Positions 48,994 through 57,562 of a DNA stretch of 64,000 nt are shown here, one piece after another. A program made the translations under genes and the position numbers. Every line of letters begins with the position of its first letter. Within the stretch, counting starts at the first letter, position 1. Source of the DNA: Sagittula sp. P11 (lineage in GTDB: Bacteria; Pseudomonadota; Alphaproteobacteria; Rhodobacterales; Rhodobacteraceae); the NCBI RefSeq assembly GCF_002814095.1, contig NZ_CP021913.1:3382001-3446000 (forward strand), in the 5' to 3' direction. Below the pieces are notes generated by a model that worked only from the letters and a program-made list of their open reading frames with translations, was not told the origin of the DNA and did not search any database.

Positions 48994-50256
48994 TCAGAGC
49001 GCCCGCCAGCCGATGTCGCGGCGGCAGAACCCTTCCGGCCAGTCGACCGCATCGACCATCGCGTAGGCCCGGTCGCGGGCCTCCTGCAGCGTGGCGCCGC
49101 GTGCCGTGGCGTTCAGGACGCGCCCGCCGGTGGCCGTTACCGCGCCGTCGGCCTCGGTCGTGCCGGCATGGAACATGACGTTGAAGCTGTCCTCGGGCAG
49201 GGCGTCCAACCCGCGGATCACGGTGCCCTTCTTGTAGCTGCCGGGGTAGCCGTCGGCCGCCATGACGACGGTCAAGGCGTGGTCGTCGGCCCAGTTGACC
49301 TGTGCATCGGCAAGCCGCCCATCGGCGCAGGCGTGGATCAGGTCCAGTGCCTGAGCGCCCAGCCGCAGCATCAGGACCTGGCATTCCGGATCGCCGAACC
49401 GCACGTTGTACTCCACCAGCCGCGGCTGACCGTCTTCGATCATCAGGCCAACGTACAGGACGCCCTGGTAGGGCGTGCCGCGCCGGACCATCTCGGCCAT
49501 GCAGGGGCGCACGATCTCGTCCAGCGCCTTGGCGGTCACGGCACCGTCCATGATCGGTGCGGGAGAGTAGGCACCCATGCCGCCGGTGTTCGGGCCGGTG
49601 TCGCCTTCGCCCACGCGTTTGTGGTCTTGCGCCGTTCCGACCGGCAGGCAGGTTTCGCCGTCGACAAGGACAAAGAAGGACGCCTCTTCGCCGGTCATGA
49701 ATTCCTCGATCACCACCTCGGCGCCCGCGCCGCCGAAGGCACCGCCGAACATCTCGTCGACAGCCGCGCAGGCCTCGTCGAGGGTTTCGGCGATGATGAC
49801 GCCCTTGCCCGCGGCCAGACCGTCCGCCTTGACCACGACAGGGGCGGTTCCTGCACGAATATGGGCCTTTGCTGCATCGGCGTGGGTGAAATGGCCGTAG
49901 GCCGCGGTGGGCGCGCCGCAGGCGTCGCAGATTTCCTTGGTGAAGCTTTTGGAGGCTTCGAGCCGTGCCGCCGCTGCCGAGGGGCCGAAAACTGACAGGC
50001 CGGCCTCCCGCAGCCGGTCGGCGACGCCCGCCGCCAGGGGGGCCTCCGGTCCGACGATCACCAGGTCGATGGCGTTGTCGGAGGCGAATTCCGCGACCAC
50101 GCCGCCGTCCTCAATGTCGATCCGTGCGCATTCCGCGATCTGCGCGATGCCCGCATTGCCCGGCGCGACGATCAGCTTGTCGCATTTCGGGTTCTGGAGC
50201 GCGGCCCATGCCAGGGCGTGTTCGCGTCCGCCGCTGCCGAGGATGAGGATGTTCAT
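48994..50256 (-). CDS. purD: Phosphoribosylamine-glycine ligase PurD
   Basis: The 420-residue ATP-grasp enzyme catalyses the second step of purine synthesis. Its start MNILILGSGGREHALAW, the KADGLAAGKGV ATP-site loop, GPNTGGMGAYSP and YNVRFGDPECQ are family hallmarks. It is divergent from xseA, with an intergenic repeat element between them. Confidence 0.97.
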   Translation of the reverse strand: MNILILGSGGREHALAWAALQNPKCDKLIVAPGNAGIAQIAECARIDIEDGGVVAEFASDNAIDLVIVGPEAPLAAGVADRLREAGLSVFGPSAAAARLEASKSFTKEICDACGAPTAAYGHFTHADAAKAHIRAGTAPVVVKADGLAAGKGVIIAETLDEACAAVDEMFGGAFGGAGAEVVIEEFMTGEEASFFVLVDGETCLPVGTAQDHKRVGEGDTGPNTGGMGAYSPAPIMDGAVTAKALDEIVRPCMAEMVRRGTPYQGVLYVGLMIEDGQPRLVEYNVRFGDPECQVLMLRLGAQALDLIHACADGRLADAQVNWADDHALTVVMAADGYPGSYKKGTVIRGLDALPEDSFNVMFHAGTTEADGAVTATGGRVLNATARGATLQEARDRAYAMVDAVDWPEGFCRRDIGWRAL

Positions 50257-50301
50257 GTGCGTGCTCCTGTGTTGCAGTCGGGGCGGATGGCCGGGGCGGG
50301 A

Positions 50302-50350
50302 CCGGGGGCCAGCCCCCGGACCCCCGAGGTATTTGTCACCAAGATGAAGG
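50302..50350 (+). repeat. GC-rich hairpin plus conserved tail, intergenic repeat copy
   Basis: CCGGGGG/CCCCCGG forms a hairpin, followed by the tail CCCCCGAGGTATTTG (50321-50335) and CCAAGATGAAGG (50339-50350). The tail is nearly identical to that at 33084-33112. The element sits between purD and xseA, in the same orientation relative to the downstream gene as the other copies. Confidence 0.8.
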
Positions 50351-50419
50351 ACGGGGGCGCTTTTGATCGGTTTACGGGTGCTTTAAGGTTCGCGGGAAGT
50401 GAGGGCAAGAGAGCGTGGC

Positions 50420-51961
50420 ATGGACCTGATCGACGACGGCACGAATGGCAACACGCCGGAATTCTCGGTCTCCGAGCTTTCGGGCGCGGTGAAGCGCGTG
50501 ATCGAGGGGGAGTTCGGTTTCGTCCGGGTGCGGGGCGAGGTGGGGCGCGTGTCGCGACCGCGCTCCGGGCACGTGTACCTGGACCTGAAGGACGACCGGT
50601 CGGTGATCTCCGGGGTGATGTGGAAGGGCGTGGCGTCGCGTCTGCAGACCCAGCCGGAGGAAGGGATGGAGGTGGTGGCCACCGGACGGCTGACCACCTT
50701 CCCGGGGCAGTCCAAGTACCAGATCGTGCTGGAGGATATCCGTCCGGCGGGCGCGGGCGCGCTGATGGCGATGCTGGAAAAGCGCAAGGCGGCGCTGGCG
50801 GCGGAAGGCCTTTTCGATGCCGGGCGCAAGAAACCCTTGCCTTACCTGCCGGAGATCATCGGTGTCGTGACCTCGCCTTCGGGCGCGGTCATCCGGGATA
50901 TCCTGCATCGGCTGCGCGATCGTTTCCCGCGCAAGGTTCTGATCTGGCCGGTGGCGGTGCAGGGCGCGGCCTGCGCGCCGGAGGTGGCCCGGGCCATCGA
51001 GGGGTTCAACCGCTTCCAGCGCGGCGGTGCCTTGCCGCGACCGGACCTGCTGATCGTGGCAAGGGGGGGCGGCTCCGTCGAGGACCTCTGGGGGTTCAAC
51101 GAGGAGGTCGTGGCGCGGGCGGCGGCGGCTTCCGACATCCCTCTGATATCCGCGGTGGGGCACGAGACCGACACCACACTGATCGACTTCGTGTCCGACC
51201 GCCGGGCGCCGACGCCCACTGCCGCCGCCGAACTGGCGGTGCCGGTGCGTATGGAACTTGCTGCACAGACCCGGGACTTCGGTGCACGAATGACCCGCGC
51301 CATGGGCCTCAGGATCGAGCATCGCGGGCAGCGGCTGCGCGATCTGGCGCGTGCGCTTCCCCGCCCGGAGGAACTGGTCGAAGGGCCGCGGCAGCGGCTG
51401 GATGTCATGGGCGACCGGCTGCCCGCGGCACTGACCCGCGCGGTGGACCGGCAGCGCCTGCGGCTGACCGAAACCGTGGGGTCCCTGCGCCCTGCAATCC
51501 TGCGGCGCGCGGTGTCGGTGGAGCGTGGGCGGCTGGATGAGCGCGCGGCCCGCCTTGGCCCGGCGCTGGAACGGGCCATCAAGGTGCGGCGGGACACGCT
51601 GGACGCGCGGGCCGCGCGGTTGACGCCGCGTGCCATCCTGCGCGAGATCGGCACCGGGCGCGAGCGGCTGGACCGGTTGTCCCAACGGATGGATGCCGCG
51701 CAGGAGGCCCGCCTTCAGGATACCCGTCAGCGGCTGGAGGCCTTGGCCCGCCTGGCCGAGACGCTCTCGTATCGCGCCACGCTCGACCGCGGCTATGCCG
51801 TCGTCTGGTCCGAGAGCGGGGTTGTCACCAGCCGGGCCGCTGCGGAGGAGGCCTCCGGGCTGGAGGTGGAATTCGCCGACGGGAGGCTGAAGCTGGGCGG
51901 CGGCGCGCCCCAACGCCGCAAGGCAAAACAGGAGCCGCCCGAGCAGGGCAGCCTGTTCTGA
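50420..51961 (+). CDS. xseA: Exodeoxyribonuclease VII large subunit XseA
   Basis: The 513-residue protein has the N-terminal OB-fold (EFSVSELSGAVKRVIEGEFGFVRVRG) and the nuclease domain with ITSPSG-like VVTSPSGAVIRDILHRL, LIVARGGGSVEDLWGFNEE and AVGHETDTTLIDFVSDRRAPTPTAAAE. A long helical region follows (about 290-440). It degrades single-stranded DNA with XseB, which is not encoded here. The ATG at 50420 gives the usual N-terminus. Confidence 0.96.
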   Translation: MDLIDDGTNGNTPEFSVSELSGAVKRVIEGEFGFVRVRGEVGRVSRPRSGHVYLDLKDDRSVISGVMWKGVASRLQTQPEEGMEVVATGRLTTFPGQSKYQIVLEDIRPAGAGALMAMLEKRKAALAAEGLFDAGRKKPLPYLPEIIGVVTSPSGAVIRDILHRLRDRFPRKVLIWPVAVQGAACAPEVARAIEGFNRFQRGGALPRPDLLIVARGGGSVEDLWGFNEEVVARAAAASDIPLISAVGHETDTTLIDFVSDRRAPTPTAAAELAVPVRMELAAQTRDFGARMTRAMGLRIEHRGQRLRDLARALPRPEELVEGPRQRLDVMGDRLPAALTRAVDRQRLRLTETVGSLRPAILRRAVSVERGRLDERAARLGPALERAIKVRRDTLDARAARLTPRAILREIGTGRERLDRLSQRMDAAQEARLQDTRQRLEALARLAETLSYRATLDRGYAVVWSESGVVTSRAAAEEASGLEVEFADGRLKLGGGAPQRRKAKQEPPEQGSLF

Positions 51962-52058
51962 CGGGCGCGCCTGCCGTAACCCCCTGCCACGTCACGCTTT
52001 CAGCGCATGGAAGCCCTGCTCACAGAAGGGTTTCCTTTTCTTCTGCGCTCGCATAGGC

Positions 52059-52077
52059 TTTGCTGCATCGCTGCATT
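52059..52077 (+). promoter_or_regulatory. Candidate PhaR autoregulatory operator
   Basis: TTTGCTGCATCGCTGCATT contains repeated CTGCA units like the TGC-rich PhaR sites known from Paracoccus-type alphaproteobacteria. It lies about 20 bases before the phaR start codon, where autorepression would be expected. Confidence 0.5.
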
Positions 52078-52097
52078 TTCCGGAGGAGGGGGAACCC

Positions 52098-52643
52098 GTG
52101 GCCGAGACCGAAAAACCGCTTTTGATCAAGCGTTACGCCAGCCGGCGGCTGTACAACACCGAGACCTCCGACTACGTGACGCTGGAGGATATCGCGGGCT
52201 TCATTCGCGATGGCCGGGACGTGCAGATCGTCGACCTGAAGTCCGGAGATGACCTGACGCGGCAGTACCTTCTGCAGATCGTGGCGGAGCATGAAAGCAA
52301 GGGCGAGTCCGTCCTGCCGATCAACGTGCTGACCGACCTTGTCCGCAGCTACACGACGCAGGCCACCAGCACGGTGCCGCAGTTCTTGGCCCAGACCTTC
52401 GAGATGTTCCGCGACAGCCAGTCGAAGTGGGTCGAGAACATGGGCAACATGAACCCGTCCATGGCCAAGAGCCTCGAGGCGATGCAGGCGCAGCAGGAGG
52501 CGTTCCTGAAGGCGATGACCGGCGGGGTTGCGGGCTCGACCGGGCCGACGATGGAGACACCGGCCAAGGGCGGGGACGACCTCGACGATATAAAGAAACA
52601 ACTGGCCGAGCTTCAGAACAAGTTGTCGAAGCTCGACAAGTAA
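52098..52643 (+). CDS. phaR: Polyhydroxyalkanoate synthesis repressor PhaR
   Basis: The 181-residue DNA-binding protein has the PHB accumulation regulator domain: LLIKRYASRRLYNTETSDYV, TLEDIAGFIRDGRDVQIVD and LLQIVAEHE. PhaR represses phasin and PHA genes and is released by binding to nascent granules. The C-terminal third is helical and ends in a coiled-coil-like KKQLAELQNKLSKLDK. It starts at GTG 52098 after a strong GGAGGAGG site. The phasin and synthase genes are not adjacent. Confidence 0.94.
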   Translation: MAETEKPLLIKRYASRRLYNTETSDYVTLEDIAGFIRDGRDVQIVDLKSGDDLTRQYLLQIVAEHESKGESVLPINVLTDLVRSYTTQATSTVPQFLAQTFEMFRDSQSKWVENMGNMNPSMAKSLEAMQAQQEAFLKAMTGGVAGSTGPTMETPAKGGDDLDDIKKQLAELQNKLSKLDK

Positions 52644-52717
52644 GCCCGTCGTTCATCGAAGGCGCGCCACCCGGGCCTGCCGGTGCGCGCCTTTCTGACT
52701 TCTGGAGGCCTGTTTGA

Positions 52718-53923
52718 TCAGGTGCCGTAGGCGCGCTGGTCGCCCATGACGGTCTCGGCGGCGTGGATCAGCACGGCCGCCACCGCATCGCACTCTTCCT
52801 CCGTCAGGCGGGCGGGCAGGCGGGTGTCGCAGGCGCACATCAGCATGGCGCGGGTCTTCGGCAGATCGGGCATCTCGGGTAGGAACTGCCAGTTCCAGTA
52901 GGCCCGGGCGTTGTCCGTACTCAGCCCAAAGACCTGCACCTTCACTCCGTTGCCCGCCGCGACCGAGACGAAGGCGCGGGTCTGCGCCTCGTCCATGCCG
53001 ACCACGTTGAACTGGAGCGAGTCCGGGGCGCGCATCTCCGGCTCGAGCCGGGCGGGGACGTGCAGCCAGGGCGAGGCGTCGATCTGCGTGGCCACCCGGT
53101 CGTGGTTGCGGCGGCCATCGGTCACTCGGCGCGCGATATGCGGAATTTGAGGACGGATCACCGCTGCCGAGAGGTTCGACATGCGCAGATTGTAGAGCGG
53201 CAGGCGGTTCTGCCAGCGGGCAAAGGCGGCCTCCAACTCGGCGGTGTTGTCGCCGGGGCGGAGGTGCTTCTGCCACATGTGTTCGTATGCGCCAGAGAGG
53301 ATCACGGCGCGCGCCACCACCTCTGCGTCGTCGGTGATCAGGATGCCGCCCTCGCCGGCGTTCAGCAGCTTGTAGGACTGGAAGCTGAAACAGCCGATCC
53401 GGCCAATGGTGCCGATCTTGCGGCCGTGCCAGGTGGTGCCCAGCGAATGGGCCGCGTCCTCGATGACCGGGATGCCCTTCGCATCGCAGAGCGCCATGAT
53501 CGCGTCCATGTCCGAGGTGTGACCGCGCATGTGCGAGACGATGACGGCCGAGACGCTGTCCAGCTTGGCCGCGAAGTCGTCCATGTCGATGCGGTAGTTG
53601 TCGCCGCATTCGCACAGCACGGGGACAAGGTCCGCGTGGATGATGGAGGAGGGCACCGCGGCGAAGGTGAACCCCGGGATCAGCACGCGTGCATCGCGGG
53701 GCAGGCCGAGTGCCTTGAGCGACAGGAACAGCGCGGCCGAGCAGGAGGATACGGCCAGTGCGTATTTCACCCCCATCTCGGCGGCGAATTCGCGTTCCAG
53801 CAGGGCGACGGGCGCATCTTCGGGCGCGGTGTAACGGAACAGGTCGCCGGATTGCAGCAGGCGGTCGATCTCGGCGCGGGCCTCGGGCGGGATCGGCTCG
53901 GCGTCATGCATGTTGGGGAGCAT
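52718..53923 (-). CDS. DegT/DnrJ/EryC1/StrS family PLP aminotransferase
   Basis: The 401-residue protein belongs to the sugar aminotransferase-like fold type I family. It has GVKYALAVSSCSAALFLSLKAL, VIEDAAHSLGTTWHGRKIG and the PLP lysine in CFSFQSYKLLNAGEGGIL. Most relatives aminate keto-sugars for glycans; no sugar genes are nearby, so the substrate is unclear. The ATG at 53923 has AAGGA upstream; an in-frame TTG three codons earlier is too close to that site. Confidence 0.88.
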   Translation of the reverse strand: MLPNMHDAEPIPPEARAEIDRLLQSGDLFRYTAPEDAPVALLEREFAAEMGVKYALAVSSCSAALFLSLKALGLPRDARVLIPGFTFAAVPSSIIHADLVPVLCECGDNYRIDMDDFAAKLDSVSAVIVSHMRGHTSDMDAIMALCDAKGIPVIEDAAHSLGTTWHGRKIGTIGRIGCFSFQSYKLLNAGEGGILITDDAEVVARAVILSGAYEHMWQKHLRPGDNTAELEAAFARWQNRLPLYNLRMSNLSAAVIRPQIPHIARRVTDGRRNHDRVATQIDASPWLHVPARLEPEMRAPDSLQFNVVGMDEAQTRAFVSVAAGNGVKVQVFGLSTDNARAYWNWQFLPEMPDLPKTRAMLMCACDTRLPARLTEEECDAVAAVLIHAAETVMGDQRAYGT

Positions 53924-54052
53924 GGTTTTCAAAATCCTTAAGGTCCGTTTTCGGAAATCTAAAACAAGCGGACGCGCAGCGCAAAGGGTCTTTGCGCCGC
54001 AGGACGCGACGGGCAGGGATTTTGTGGCCGATGGGTGACGGGATCGGGGGCG

Positions 54053-55354
54053 TCAGATGCCGAGGCGGTCGCGCAACGAGAACCACGTCATCGCCAGCAT
54101 CAGCAGCGGAGAGCGCAAGGCGCCTCCGCCCGGGAAGACCGGCGTGGGCAGGCGGGCGAAGGTGTCGAACCCCTCCGACTGGCCGCGCACGGCCTCTGCC
54201 AGAAGGCGCCCGGCCTGCACCGCGTTGCCCACCCCGTGGCCGGAGTAGCCCGAGGCCGAGAGCACGTTCGGCCCAAGCCGCGCCAGGTGGGGCAGGCGCT
54301 TCATGGTGATCGCCAGCGTGCCGCCCCATGCGTGGGTCAGGGGGGCGTCGGCGAGGTGGGGGAAGATCCGCGATAGGGGCTTGCGCACCGTGGCACGGAT
54401 GTCCTTCGGGAACTTGTAACCGTAGCTTTCGCCGCCGCCGAACAGCAGACGCCGGTCCTCGGACAGGCGGAAGTAGTTGACCACGAAGAGGTCGTCGGCC
54501 ACGGCCACATCGCGCGCCAGCACCCTGTCGGCGGCATCGCCCAGCGGTTCTGTCGCGACGATGAAGTTGTTGATCGGCATGACCCGCGCCGCGACGTTGG
54601 TGTCGAGCCCGCCGAGGTAACCGCCGGTGGCGAGGATCAGGTGGTCGGCCTCGACCCGCCCGGCCTCGGTCTGGACGGTCACGCGGGCGCCTTCCTTGAT
54701 GTGGTGCACCGCCGAGCGTTCGAAGATCCGTGCGCCCGCGCCGTCTGCCGCCCGGGCCAGCCCCAGCGCCAGCTTCAGGGGGTGCAGGTGCGCGGCGCCC
54801 ATGTCGAGCATCCCGCCGCAATAGGCCGGGGAGGGACAGACTGCGTGGAACGCGTCCTTGTCCATCGCCTCGATCGGATAGCCGTATCGTTCGCCCATGT
54901 GTGCGGCGTAGCGGTGCATCCAGTCGGCGGAGTCCGCCGAGGTCGCGGCCCAGGCCACCCCCGGTTTCAGCGCGCAGTCGATGTCGTGCCGCGCAATCAG
55001 ATCGCGGACCAGCGCCTTGGCATCTTCGCCCAGATCCCACAGGCGCCGCGCCTCTTCCGGGCCGACCATCTTTTCCAGCGTGAACTGGTCCTGCCGTTGG
55101 CCGGACCCCAACTGCCCGCCGTTGCGCCCGGAGGCGCCGAAGCCCACGCGATGCGCCTCGACCAGAACCACGTCCAGACCGGTTTCGGCCAGGTGCAGCG
55201 CTGCCGACAGGCCGGTGTAGCCGCCGCCGACCACGCAGACGTCCGCCTGAACGGTGCCCTTGAGCACCGGGTAAGGCGGCAGCGGTTCTGCCGTATCTGC
55301 GTACCAGCTTTGCGGGTATTCGCCGCGGCGATCATTTGAAAACAACAGGTTCAC
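54053..55354 (-). CDS. FAD-dependent gamma-glutamyl-amine oxidase (PuuB-like)
   Basis: The 433-residue flavoprotein of the DAO family has CVVGGGYTGLSAALHLAETG, FGASGRNGGQLGSGQ and a C-terminal GYSGHGVGNAVQAGRLLAEAV. These are features of gamma-glutamylputrescine oxidase, which oxidises the free amine of a gamma-glutamyl polyamine to an aldehyde. The GTG at 55354 is chosen because GGAGG precedes it and because the family start is NLLFSNDRRGEYPQSWYA. It is next to PuuA-like and PuuD-like genes, which supports the function class. Confidence 0.85.
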   Translation of the reverse strand: MNLLFSNDRRGEYPQSWYADTAEPLPPYPVLKGTVQADVCVVGGGYTGLSAALHLAETGLDVVLVEAHRVGFGASGRNGGQLGSGQRQDQFTLEKMVGPEEARRLWDLGEDAKALVRDLIARHDIDCALKPGVAWAATSADSADWMHRYAAHMGERYGYPIEAMDKDAFHAVCPSPAYCGGMLDMGAAHLHPLKLALGLARAADGAGARIFERSAVHHIKEGARVTVQTEAGRVEADHLILATGGYLGGLDTNVAARVMPINNFIVATEPLGDAADRVLARDVAVADDLFVVNYFRLSEDRRLLFGGGESYGYKFPKDIRATVRKPLSRIFPHLADAPLTHAWGGTLAITMKRLPHLARLGPNVLSASGYSGHGVGNAVQAGRLLAEAVRGQSEGFDTFARLPTPVFPGGGALRSPLLMLAMTWFSLRDRLGI

Positions 55355-55453
55355 GCGACCTCCACATGTCTTTGGCCACACGCCGGACGGCGACCGGGCG
55401 TCATGCGCCCGGCGGTCAGGGGGCGGCGAGGGACAAACCGCCCGCGGCGGGTG

Positions 55454-56812
55454 TCATACGTTCAGGAGCAGGTGTTCCCGTTCCCAGGGCGAGATCACCT
55501 GTAGGAACTCCTCGTACTCCGCCCGCTTGACGATGCCATAGACGCGGCAGAACTCCGGCCCCAGCACCTGGTGCAGGGCGTGGGCCTCCTCGAACAGCTC
55601 CAGCGCCTGTCCCAGCACCTGCGGGAAGTCGCCGTCGCCCTCGTAGGCATCGCCCATGAATTCGTCGGACGGTTCCAGCTCGGCCACCAGCCCGAGGTAT
55701 CCGCAGGCCAGCGAGGCCGCGATCCCGAGGTAGGGGTTGCAGTCCATGCCCGCGACGCGGTTCTCCACCCGGCGGGCGTCGGGCGAGGCCAGCGGCACGC
55801 GGATGCCCGTCGTGCGGTTGTCGCGCCCCCATTCGAGGTTGATGGGCGCCGCGTGGTCCTTCACGTACCGCCGGTAGCTGTTCACGTAGGGCGCCATCAC
55901 CGCGATGGCCGTCGGCATGTGCCGCTGGAGCCCGCCGATGAAGTGGCGGAACATGGCGGTCTCTTCGCCCTCCGGCCCGGCAAAGACGTTCTGCCCGGTC
56001 TCGAGGTCCAGCACCGAATGGTGGATGTGCATGGCCGAGCCGGGCTCGTCCGCGATAGGCTTGGCCATGAAGGTGGCAAAACAGTCGTGCCGCAGCGCCG
56101 CCTCGCGGATCAGCCGCTTGAAGTAGAAGACCTCGTCCGCAAGCTTGACCGGGTTGCCGTGCCGCAGGTTGATCTCGAGCTGGCCTGCGCCGCCTTCCTG
56201 CGTGATGCCGTCGATCTCGAATCCCTGCGCCTCGGCAAAGTCGTAGATGTCGTCGATCACCGGGCCGAACTCGTCCACCGCGGTCATCGAATAAGCCTGC
56301 CGCGCCGCTGCCGGACGGCCCGAACGGCCCATCATCGGCTTGATGTCATGCGCCGGGTCGATGTTGCGGGCGACGAGGAAGAATTCCATCTCCGGCGCCA
56401 CGACCGGTTTCCAGCCCTTGGCCTCATAGAGGCTCACGACCCGCTTCAGGACGTTGCGCGGCGAGAACGGGATCGGTTCGCCATGGCGGTCGAAGGCGTC
56501 GTGGATCACCTGCAGCGTCCAGTCGCCGGTCCAGGGGGCCGCCGTCGCCGTCGACATGTCCGGCTTCAGGATCATGTCCCGCTCGATGAAGCCGTCTTCG
56601 CCTGCGGCCTCGCCCCAGTCGCCGGTGATCGTCTGGTAGAAGATCGAATCCGGCAGGTGGAAGTGTTTCTGCCGCGCGAATTTCGAGGCAGGCACCGCCT
56701 TGCCGCGGGCAATGCCCGGCAGGTCGGAGATGATGCACTCCACCTCGTCCAGCCGCCGTTGCGAAAGGTATTCCCGCGCCGCCTCTGGCAGTTCGTCCTC
56801 GAATCCGCTCAT
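55454..56812 (-). CDS. Glutamine synthetase-like gamma-glutamylpolyamine synthetase (PuuA-like)
   Basis: The 452-residue ligase has the GS catalytic fold: VVAPEMEFFLVAR, GSAMHIHHSVLD, NSYRRYVKDHAAPINLEWG with DNRTTGIRVP, and ENRVAGMDCNPYL. PuuA-type enzymes attach glutamate to putrescine or other amines. It overlaps the upstream amidotransferase gene by four bases. The opening IISDLPGIARGKAVPASKF is typical of the PuuA branch. A second PuuA-like paralogue lies in the same cluster. Confidence 0.88.
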   Translation of the reverse strand: MSGFEDELPEAAREYLSQRRLDEVECIISDLPGIARGKAVPASKFARQKHFHLPDSIFYQTITGDWGEAAGEDGFIERDMILKPDMSTATAAPWTGDWTLQVIHDAFDRHGEPIPFSPRNVLKRVVSLYEAKGWKPVVAPEMEFFLVARNIDPAHDIKPMMGRSGRPAAARQAYSMTAVDEFGPVIDDIYDFAEAQGFEIDGITQEGGAGQLEINLRHGNPVKLADEVFYFKRLIREAALRHDCFATFMAKPIADEPGSAMHIHHSVLDLETGQNVFAGPEGEETAMFRHFIGGLQRHMPTAIAVMAPYVNSYRRYVKDHAAPINLEWGRDNRTTGIRVPLASPDARRVENRVAGMDCNPYLGIAASLACGYLGLVAELEPSDEFMGDAYEGDGDFPQVLGQALELFEEAHALHQVLGPEFCRVYGIVKRAEYEEFLQVISPWEREHLLLNV

Positions 56813-57492
56813 GAAATCGTCCTTTCCCGGAAGAACCGCGCGAACATCTCGGCGATCTTTCCGCTGTCGAGGGGCGTCCCCAGCTTCGCTGCGGCCGCCG
56901 CCAGTGTGTCATCCGGCACCACGCCGGGCCCGCGCGTCTCGATCAGGGCGCGGGTGTAGGCGTCGTCGAACTCCGGATGCGGCTGCACGCTCACCGCCTT
57001 GCCGGGGTAGAGCAGCGCCGCGTGGGTGCAGAAATCGCTCGACGCGATGGTTTCGGACCCGTCGGGGGGCGTGATAACCTGGTCTTGGTGGTAGGCGTGG
57101 ATCACCCGGTCGCCGTCGGGGAAACGGTAGGTGACGGGGCCGATGGACCAGCCGCCCCTGAACTTCTCGACGTGCCCGCCAAGCGCCTGCGCAATGGCCT
57201 GGTGCCCGAAACACACGCCGACCATGGGCTTGTCGGCGGCAAAGGCGTCGCGGATGAACTGCATCAGCGGCTCCATCCACGGATGATCCTCGTAGACCCC
57301 GTGACGGGAGCCAGTGATCAGCCAGCCATCCGCATCCTCGACGCTGTCCGGAAAGACGCCGTCGACGACCGACCAGCTTTCGAAGTCGAAGCCGTAGGGT
57401 TTCAGCATACGGACGAAGAAATCCGGATATTCGCCGAACTCGGAGACGAGATCAGAAGGAACAGGGCCGGTTTGCAGAATACCGATCTTCAT
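56809..57492 (-). CDS. Class I glutamine amidotransferase-like hydrolase (PuuD-like role)
   Basis: The 227-residue protein has the GATase class I triad: the cysteine in MVGVCFGHQAIAQALGG, and His and Glu in VSQPHPEF-like VSVQPHPEFDD. In puu clusters such a protein hydrolyses the gamma-glutamyl bond after oxidation, freeing glutamate and a product such as GABA. The GMP-synthase-like form here differs from E. coli PuuD, so the role is inferred from its place between two PuuA-like genes. Confidence 0.82.
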   Translation of the reverse strand: MKIGILQTGPVPSDLVSEFGEYPDFFVRMLKPYGFDFESWSVVDGVFPDSVEDADGWLITGSRHGVYEDHPWMEPLMQFIRDAFAADKPMVGVCFGHQAIAQALGGHVEKFRGGWSIGPVTYRFPDGDRVIHAYHQDQVITPPDGSETIASSDFCTHAALLYPGKAVSVQPHPEFDDAYTRALIETRGPGVVPDDTLAAAAAKLGTPLDSGKIAEMFARFFRERTIS

Positions 57493-57562
57493 GGATCACC
57501 ACGGTTTGTCGGGACGTTAAGCGGCTCGGCGACCCGCCGCAAGGGGGCCGCGCGAGACGGGT

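Noticed and set aside
48994-50256. purD (ATP-grasp) as a possible graspetide-type modifying enzyme for the FEDPSFG peptide
   Set aside because: The sequence is a standard housekeeping PurD with all family motifs and lies more than 11 kb away.
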